Origin: Ekhidna sp965267415
Lineage (GTDB): Bacteria > Bacteroidota > Bacteroidia > Cytophagales > Cyclobacteriaceae
Assembly: GCA_965267415.1 (NCBI GenBank)
Contig: OZ253955.1
Location: 2,604,001-2,668,000, forward strand
Direction of reading: 5' to 3'
Length of the DNA: 64,000 bases
The stretch's first letter is position 1. Every line of letters begins with the position of its first letter. This document shows positions 58,797 to 64,000 of the stretch, piece by piece. The notes under the pieces were generated by a model. That model saw only the letters and a program-made list of their open reading frames with translations. It was not told the DNA's origin and did not search any database. A program made the position numbers and the translations under genes.

Positions 58797-60128
58797 ATGA
58801 ATTGGCTTCAACTTTTGTCCGCGCGCAGGCCAGGGGAACCTGCAGATAAACCTTCAAAAGAATCGAGAAGCCGATTTGAACAAGATTATGACCGGATCAT
58901 TTTTTCTCATCCATTTAGGAAACTTCAGGACAAAACCCAGGTATTCCCACTTCCTGAAGATGACTTTGTCCATACTCGTTTAACTCACAGCCTGGAGGTT
59001 TCCAGTGTTGGAAGATCCTTAGGAAAGAATGCCGGAGCTTACTTGATCAATAGGGATTCCGAGCTAAAATCGGCCGGGATTACCGATGCGGATTTTGGGG
59101 GGATCGTTGGAGCAGCTTGTCTGGCACATGATCTTGGCAACCCACCTTTTGGCCACTCTGGTGAGGACAGTCTTTCATCGTTCTTCTTGAGCAATTCAAA
59201 TGCAGACGAGTACAAAAAAAACATCTCACTTGAAGAGTGGAAAGACCTCACAACTTTTGAAGGTAACGCCCAGGGGTTCCGCATTCTTAACAGTGATACC
59301 TATCGTGGGTTAAAGCTCACTTATGCAACACTTGGAGCATTTACCAAATATCCGATTTCGTCATCCGCAGAAAAGGAGAAGGGGAGAAAGAGTCAAAAGA
59401 AATTCGGGTTTTATCAATCAGATTCCATTCTGTTCAAAGAACTAGCTGAAGAAATGGGCCTTATCCAATTGGGAGATCAAAAGTGGTGCCGACATCCACT
59501 AGCTTTCCTGGTAGAGGCCGCTGACGATATATGCTATAACATCATCGACCTTGAAGATGGCTGCAGGCTTGGCTTAGTTCCGTTCGAAACGGTATCCCAA
59601 CTACTCGCAGAAATCATTGGTGATCGTTTCTCACAGGAAAAGCTCAATAAACTTGATTCATTAAACGAGAAGCTCGGAACACTTCGCGCCCTGGCAATCG
59701 GACAACTCATCAAAGAATGTTCGGACGTCTTTAATGATAATGAAGAAAAGATGCTTGATGGATCTTTCGACAAGTCATTAACTGGCTTGATCCATTCAGC
59801 AGGGGTAATGGAACAGATCATTGCGCTTTCCATTGAAAAGATCTACCGATCGAAACAAGTGCTGGAAAAGGAAGCTGGGGGTTATGAGGTGATCGAATCA
59901 CTGATTGAAGCTTTTGCTACCGCTGCACAACAGGTTCATACCAATAGCTCACTTCCAAAGCATCAATCAATTTTTAGACTACTTCCTCAGAGCTACACTC
60001 ATCAGATTTCCAGAAGCAAATCCACCTACCAGGTAATGCAACTCGTAATAGATTTTGTGAGCGGACTGACCGATTCCCACGCCGTAAGGTTGTATCAAAC
60101 GATCAAAGGTTACCGGCTATCAGTTTAG
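58797..60128 (+). CDS. dgt: deoxyguanosinetriphosphate triphosphohydrolase-like protein
   Basis: The 443-residue HD-domain protein has metal ligands in TRLTHSLEV and CLAHDLGNPPFGHSGE and the later VEAADDICYNIIDLEDG. It hydrolyses dNTPs to deoxynucleosides and triphosphate, trimming dNTP pools. The length agrees with the dGTPase family. It is one base downstream of the glyS stop, so the two form an operon. Confidence 0.93.
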   Translation: MNWLQLLSARRPGEPADKPSKESRSRFEQDYDRIIFSHPFRKLQDKTQVFPLPEDDFVHTRLTHSLEVSSVGRSLGKNAGAYLINRDSELKSAGITDADFGGIVGAACLAHDLGNPPFGHSGEDSLSSFFLSNSNADEYKKNISLEEWKDLTTFEGNAQGFRILNSDTYRGLKLTYATLGAFTKYPISSSAEKEKGRKSQKKFGFYQSDSILFKELAEEMGLIQLGDQKWCRHPLAFLVEAADDICYNIIDLEDGCRLGLVPFETVSQLLAEIIGDRFSQEKLNKLDSLNEKLGTLRALAIGQLIKECSDVFNDNEEKMLDGSFDKSLTGLIHSAGVMEQIIALSIEKIYRSKQVLEKEAGGYEVIESLIEAFATAAQQVHTNSSLPKHQSIFRLLPQSYTHQISRSKSTYQVMQLVIDFVSGLTDSHAVRLYQTIKGYRLSV

Positions 60129-60138
60129 TCTAGATAAA

Positions 60139-60165
60139 GTCTTCTATAAGACAGCAATATTTTTT
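60139..60165 (+). terminator. weak terminator after dgt
   Basis: Short stem GTCTT / AAGAC with a CTAT loop, followed by AGCAATATTTTTT. Confidence 0.4.
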
Positions 60166-60207
60166 GCCTTAAAAGCCTGAAAACCTTGCCACTAGGCACT
60201 ATCTAAT

Positions 60208-60215
60208 TACCTTTG
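60208..60215 (+). promoter_or_regulatory. -7 promoter element TACCTTTG of RND gene
   Basis: Exact TAnnTTTG, 14 nt before the ATG at 60230. Confidence 0.6.
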
Positions 60216-60229
60216 CGCACTATTTTAAA

Positions 60230-62605
60230 ATGTGGTCAAAACTCGCGCATATAATCCTCCGTTTTCGTGTGACTTTAATGGTGATCCTCGGATTGATCAC
60301 CATCTTCATGGGCTATCACTCGAAGAATATTCAATGGTCATTTGACCTGGCAAGTATTGTTCCGGAGAATGACCCGGATATGGTCTACTTCAAGCAATTC
60401 CGGGAGACCTTCGGGGAGGATGGAAACATTCTGGCTTTAGGCATAAAGGACAGCTCCATCTACCAAGTAGAGAATTTTAAGAAATTCAGTGATCTCACTT
60501 TCTCCATAGAAAGCAAATCAGGGATCAACAGCGTGCTCGGTCTCCCTAACCTTCAGAAACTGGAAAAAAATGGAGGCAAAGGTTCATTCGTTCTCAAGTC
60601 AGTCTTTGAAAAGGTACCGGAAGGTCAGAAAGAATTAGATAGTCTTTTGAATGGGGTTGCCAGTTTGCGTTTCTACAGTGGTCAACTGATCAACCCCGAA
60701 AATGGAGCCACACTTGTTTTGGTAACTGTTGAGAAGGAAATCCTTAACTCCAAATCACGGGATCAGCTGATCCTTTCGATCATTGATGAAACTGAAAAGT
60801 TTGAAGCTGAAACTGGAATTGATATCAGAATCGCAGGACTTCCTTACGTAAGAACCATCACCACAAGTAAGGTAAAGGCAGAACTCAATATGTTCCTGGT
60901 ACTTTCTGTAGTTATCTCAGGAATTATCCTTTTTGCTTTTTTCAGATCCTTCAAAGCGGTTGTCTTTCCAATTATCATCATTGGAGTTGTCGTCGTATGG
61001 GTACTTGGCTCCCTTGCCTTGTTGAAATATAAGATCACAATGCTCACCGGTTTGATCCCACCGATCATTGTTGTCATTGGTATTCCTAACAGCGTTTATA
61101 TGCTTAACAAGTATCACCAGGAATACAAAAGCCATGGTGATCAAATGAAAGCATTAAGCCTGATCATCAAGAAGATTGGGGTTGTTACATTCATTACTAA
61201 CCTGACTACCGCGGTTGGATTCTTTGTTTTGGTTTCCACCCAGATCAAGATCCTGATGGAATTTGGTATTGTGGCTGGCATCAACATAATGGCCACTTTC
61301 CTTGTGAGCATTATCATGATTCCAGGTGTGTTTTCCTTATACAAACCACCTTCTCAAAAGCATTTGAAGCACTTGAAGTTCAAGATGATGGACGGGGTGT
61401 TGACTTTTATCGATTTCATCGTCCGGCGTTTCCGGCCGGTGGTCTTCATCATAACTATTGCCGTGGTTGTGGTCTCTGCGATGGGTCTTACCAGGCTTCA
61501 TGCTGTCTCTTACATGGTCGATGACCTTCCTGAAAATAGTCCTGTGATTTTGGATCTTCGGTTCTTTGAGCAAAACTTCAGTGGCATTATGCCATTGGAA
61601 GTGATCGTTGATACCGGTTCCAAGAAGGGTGTTCAAAGCTTAAGGAACCTAAGGAAGATCGATCAACTTGAAACGTACCTGAGTTCCATTGAATTTATCT
61701 CCCAACCGGTTTCAGTAGTAAGTTTTGCAAAAGCTGCGAGGCAGGCATTTTATAATCAGAATGAGCGATTCTACTCATTACCTACCAACAGAGACATGAG
61801 CTTCATTATGCGCTATCTGAGTACAGGCGAAACAGAAGATCTCTCGAAATCATTCATCGATTCAACTGGTCAGTACATGCGGGTGTCGCTCAAGATCGCT
61901 GACATTGGATCCAACCGACTGGATTCATTGGTGACCAATGTGATCCGACCAGAGATCGATTCACTATTCAAAGACACAAAGTTGAGTGCCAATTTGACCG
62001 GTACGACTTTAATGTTTATTAAGGGGAACAAATTCCTGATCCGAAACCTATTGACCTCAATGGTCATTGCGTTCTTTATTATCGCAATGATCATGGGCGT
62101 GCTTTTCCGGAATTTGAAAATGATCATTATCTCTCTTATTCCGAACATGATTCCCCTGCTAATTACCGCAGGCATCATGGGCTATTTTGGAATCCCCCTA
62201 AAGCCAAGTACGGCACTCATATTCAGCATTGCCTTTGGTATCTCTATTGACAATTCAATACACCTGTTAGCTAAGTATCGACAAGAACTTTTCGCTAACA
62301 AGTTTGATGTCTCAAAGGCCATCAGCAAGAGTATCCGCGAAACTGGATCAAGTATGATCTACACTGCTATTATTCTGTTTTTTGGCTTTATCATTTTCGC
62401 TTTGTCGGAATTCGGAGGAACAGTCGCCTTGGGTAAGCTCACTTCAATCACCCTATTCTTTGCCATGGTAACCAATGTGGTTGTCCTGCCATCTTTGCTC
62501 ATGCAGTTTGATAGCGGAGTGAGGGACAAAACGAAGCATCCACTGATTGAGAGTGTTCCTGAGCTTGCCGAGGGAATAGATGATGAATTGGAAACCAAGA
62601 AGTAG
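60230..62605 (+). CDS. RND superfamily (MMPL-type) exporter
   Basis: The 791-residue protein has two homologous halves, each with one TM helix, a large periplasmic loop and a cluster of five or six TM helices (VVIGIPNSVYMLNKYHQEY in the first, AFGISIDNSIHLLAKYRQEL in the second; the Asn/Asp residues are the usual proton-relay site). It is an MMPL/SSD-like predicted exporter, not an HAE-type pump; the substrate may be a lipid. No membrane-fusion partner is adjacent. Followed after 5 bp by ileS. Confidence 0.9.
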   Translation: MWSKLAHIILRFRVTLMVILGLITIFMGYHSKNIQWSFDLASIVPENDPDMVYFKQFRETFGEDGNILALGIKDSSIYQVENFKKFSDLTFSIESKSGINSVLGLPNLQKLEKNGGKGSFVLKSVFEKVPEGQKELDSLLNGVASLRFYSGQLINPENGATLVLVTVEKEILNSKSRDQLILSIIDETEKFEAETGIDIRIAGLPYVRTITTSKVKAELNMFLVLSVVISGIILFAFFRSFKAVVFPIIIIGVVVVWVLGSLALLKYKITMLTGLIPPIIVVIGIPNSVYMLNKYHQEYKSHGDQMKALSLIIKKIGVVTFITNLTTAVGFFVLVSTQIKILMEFGIVAGINIMATFLVSIIMIPGVFSLYKPPSQKHLKHLKFKMMDGVLTFIDFIVRRFRPVVFIITIAVVVVSAMGLTRLHAVSYMVDDLPENSPVILDLRFFEQNFSGIMPLEVIVDTGSKKGVQSLRNLRKIDQLETYLSSIEFISQPVSVVSFAKAARQAFYNQNERFYSLPTNRDMSFIMRYLSTGETEDLSKSFIDSTGQYMRVSLKIADIGSNRLDSLVTNVIRPEIDSLFKDTKLSANLTGTTLMFIKGNKFLIRNLLTSMVIAFFIIAMIMGVLFRNLKMIIISLIPNMIPLLITAGIMGYFGIPLKPSTALIFSIAFGISIDNSIHLLAKYRQELFANKFDVSKAISKSIRETGSSMIYTAIILFFGFIIFALSEFGGTVALGKLTSITLFFAMVTNVVVLPSLLMQFDSGVRDKTKHPLIESVPELAEGIDDELETKK

Positions 62606-62610
62606 TTGGC

Positions 62611-64000
62611 ATGAAGTATCCAGAATTTAAGAATGTTAGCTATCCCGAAATAGCAAAAGAGATCCAGAAGTTTTGGGAAGATGAGGAAATTTTCGAGAAG
62701 TCGGTTGATCACAAAGAGGGCAATGAAACATTTACCTTCTATGAAGGCCCCCCTTCAGCAAACGGTACTCCCGGCATCCACCACGTAATGGCCCGGACCG
62801 TCAAGGATATCTTTTGTCGCTATAAAACACTTCAGGGATTCCAGGTGAAGCGCAAGGGCGGATGGGACACTCACGGGTTGCCCGTTGAACTTCAGGTTGA
62901 AAAAGAACTGGGGATCAAGAAAGACGACATTGGTCAGAAGATCTCAGTAGAAGAATACAACAAGAAGTGTCGTGAGGCAGTGATGAAGTTCAAAGACGAA
63001 TGGGATGACCTCACGAAGAAAATGGGTTACTGGGTTGACCTGGAAGATCCTTACATCACTTTTCGAAAGGACTACATTGAATCCGTATGGAGGTTGCTGA
63101 AAGATCTTTTTGAAAAAGATCTCCTTTACAAAGGCTATACCGTTCAGCCATATTCCCCCGCAGCGGGAACCGGTCTGAGTTCACACGAATTGAATCAACC
63201 TGGTACTTATCATGATGTCAAAGACACTTCGATAGTTGCTCAATTCAAGGTGAAGAAAAATGATCGATCTGAATTTTTATTTGAGAACGATCAGGAAGAT
63301 GTTAGAGTCCTTGCATGGACGACAACTCCATGGACGCTTCCAGCCAATTGTGCGCTGGCTGTAGGAGAAAAGATTGCTTACGTGAAGGTGAAAACCTTCA
63401 ATCAATACACTAACGAGCCAGTTTCTGTGATCCTGGCCAAGGACCTGGTTGGTAAACATTTTTCGGATAAGGCGAAGGAGGTTTCAATTGAAGATTACAA
63501 ACCTGGGGACAAACTGGTCCCATTTGAAATAGCAGGAGAATGGTTGGGCAAAGAGCTGTTAGAGGTCCGCTACGAACAACTACTTCCTTATGTGACCAAT
63601 GAAGAGCTGGAAGAAAAAGCCTTTAGGGTGATTGCAGGTGATTTTGTTTCTACGGAAGATGGTACCGGGATCGTTCATACGGCTTCCGTTTTTGGCGCAG
63701 ATGATTTCAGGGTGACACAGGCAGCTGGTATCCCTTCTGTTATGGTCAAAGATGAAAATGGACAGGATGCGCCGTTGGTGGACAAACAGGGTCGTTTTGT
63801 AAATGAAGTAACTGATTTTGCGGGAAGGTATGTGAAGGAAGAATATTACGATGATGAAACTCGAAATGATCCTGACTTCAAACCGACCGATGTTCTTATT
63901 GCAATTAAGCTAAAAGAAGAAAATAAGGCATTTAAGGTTGAAAAGTATGTTCACTCATACCCTCACTGCTGGAGGACAGACAAACCTGTATTATACTACC
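62611..64000 (+). CDS. ileS: isoleucyl-tRNA synthetase, N-terminal part
   Basis: The frame is open from the ATG at 62611 to the window edge, with 463 codons seen. Class I signature YEGPPSANGTPGIHHVMART contains the HIGH-type motif, and GGWDTHGLPVELQVEKELG and AWTTTPWTLPANCALAVG (start of the editing domain) confirm IleRS. The KMSKS loop and zinc region lie beyond the window. It lies 5 bp after the RND gene and is likely co-transcribed with it. Confidence 0.96.
   Translation, partial: MKYPEFKNVSYPEIAKEIQKFWEDEEIFEKSVDHKEGNETFTFYEGPPSANGTPGIHHVMARTVKDIFCRYKTLQGFQVKRKGGWDTHGLPVELQVEKELGIKKDDIGQKISVEEYNKKCREAVMKFKDEWDDLTKKMGYWVDLEDPYITFRKDYIESVWRLLKDLFEKDLLYKGYTVQPYSPAAGTGLSSHELNQPGTYHDVKDTSIVAQFKVKKNDRSEFLFENDQEDVRVLAWTTTPWTLPANCALAVGEKIAYVKVKTFNQYTNEPVSVILAKDLVGKHFSDKAKEVSIEDYKPGDKLVPFEIAGEWLGKELLEVRYEQLLPYVTNEELEEKAFRVIAGDFVSTEDGTGIVHTASVFGADDFRVTQAAGIPSVMVKDENGQDAPLVDKQGRFVNEVTDFAGRYVKEEYYDDETRNDPDFKPTDVLIAIKLKEENKAFKVEKYVHSYPHCWRTDKPVLYY

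Noticed and set aside
1..64000. CRISPR arrays, transposases, phage genes or toxin-antitoxin pairs
   Set aside because: None seen on reading both strands; the only recombinase is the housekeeping Xer-type protein.

Overview
The window looks like ordinary chromosome of a Bacteroidota bacterium, most likely a marine Cytophagales relative; I cannot fix the genus. The evidence is gene content (two TonB-dependent receptors with carboxypeptidase-regulatory-like N-termini, DUF2911, DUF4271, DUF4856, HTTM, imelysin-like protein, lipoproteins with an Asp-rich stretch after the lipobox cysteine), many exact TAnnTTTG promoter elements just upstream of genes, and no convincing Shine-Dalgarno sequences. 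I see no CRISPR array, insertion sequence or prophage.

Layout. 1-11 kb: a DUF4271 membrane protein and Omp85-like barrel, hemW, a LytS/LytR-type two-component pair, uvrA, a LOG-family hydrolase and a TIGR01777 epimerase. 11-17.5 kb: a beta-helix surface lipoprotein plus TonB receptor pair and an orphan MoxR ATPase. 17.5-21.6 kb: type II NADH dehydrogenase, then an arsR-VOC-arsI-arsenate reductase operon with two palindromic operators and no efflux pump. 21.7-28 kb: a PDZ-alpha/beta hydrolase, a PadR/MacB-like permease pair and lipoproteins. 28.1-28.6 kb: tRNA-Leu(TAA) and tRNA-Gly(GCC) with three broken tRNA copies, each carrying an 18-bp palindrome. 28.8-33.2 kb: DUF2911, mutS and a TrmH-type methylase.

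33.2-43.8 kb is an iron island: three consecutive minus-strand operons (Cys/Lys-rich peptide-unknown-ferritin; DUF4856-imelysin-HTTM-TonB receptor; response regulator-feoA-feoB-small FeoB-associated peptide). Each is preceded by a 19-bp palindrome close to ATTTAGAATAATTCTAAAT, a 7-1-7 Fur/PerR-type box, four copies in all. Together they encode outer-membrane uptake, inner-membrane Fe(II) transport and iron storage under what looks like one repressor. The repressor gene is not in the window.

43.9-64 kb: fumC, a SPOR-like protein, map, a ClC channel, a 400-bp AT-rich gap with three DnaA-box-like 9-mers (candidate oriC), two thioredoxin-fold genes, the rpsU-xer-hpf cluster, acyl-CoA dehydrogenase, ugd, DUF547, a CPA2 antiporter, glyS, dgt, an RND exporter and the start of ileS. 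Genes left of about 43.9 kb are mostly on the minus strand and those to the right mostly on the plus strand, as expected around an origin. Several starts given here differ from the longest open frame because promoter position, overlap with the neighbour or the signal peptide favours a downstream codon.
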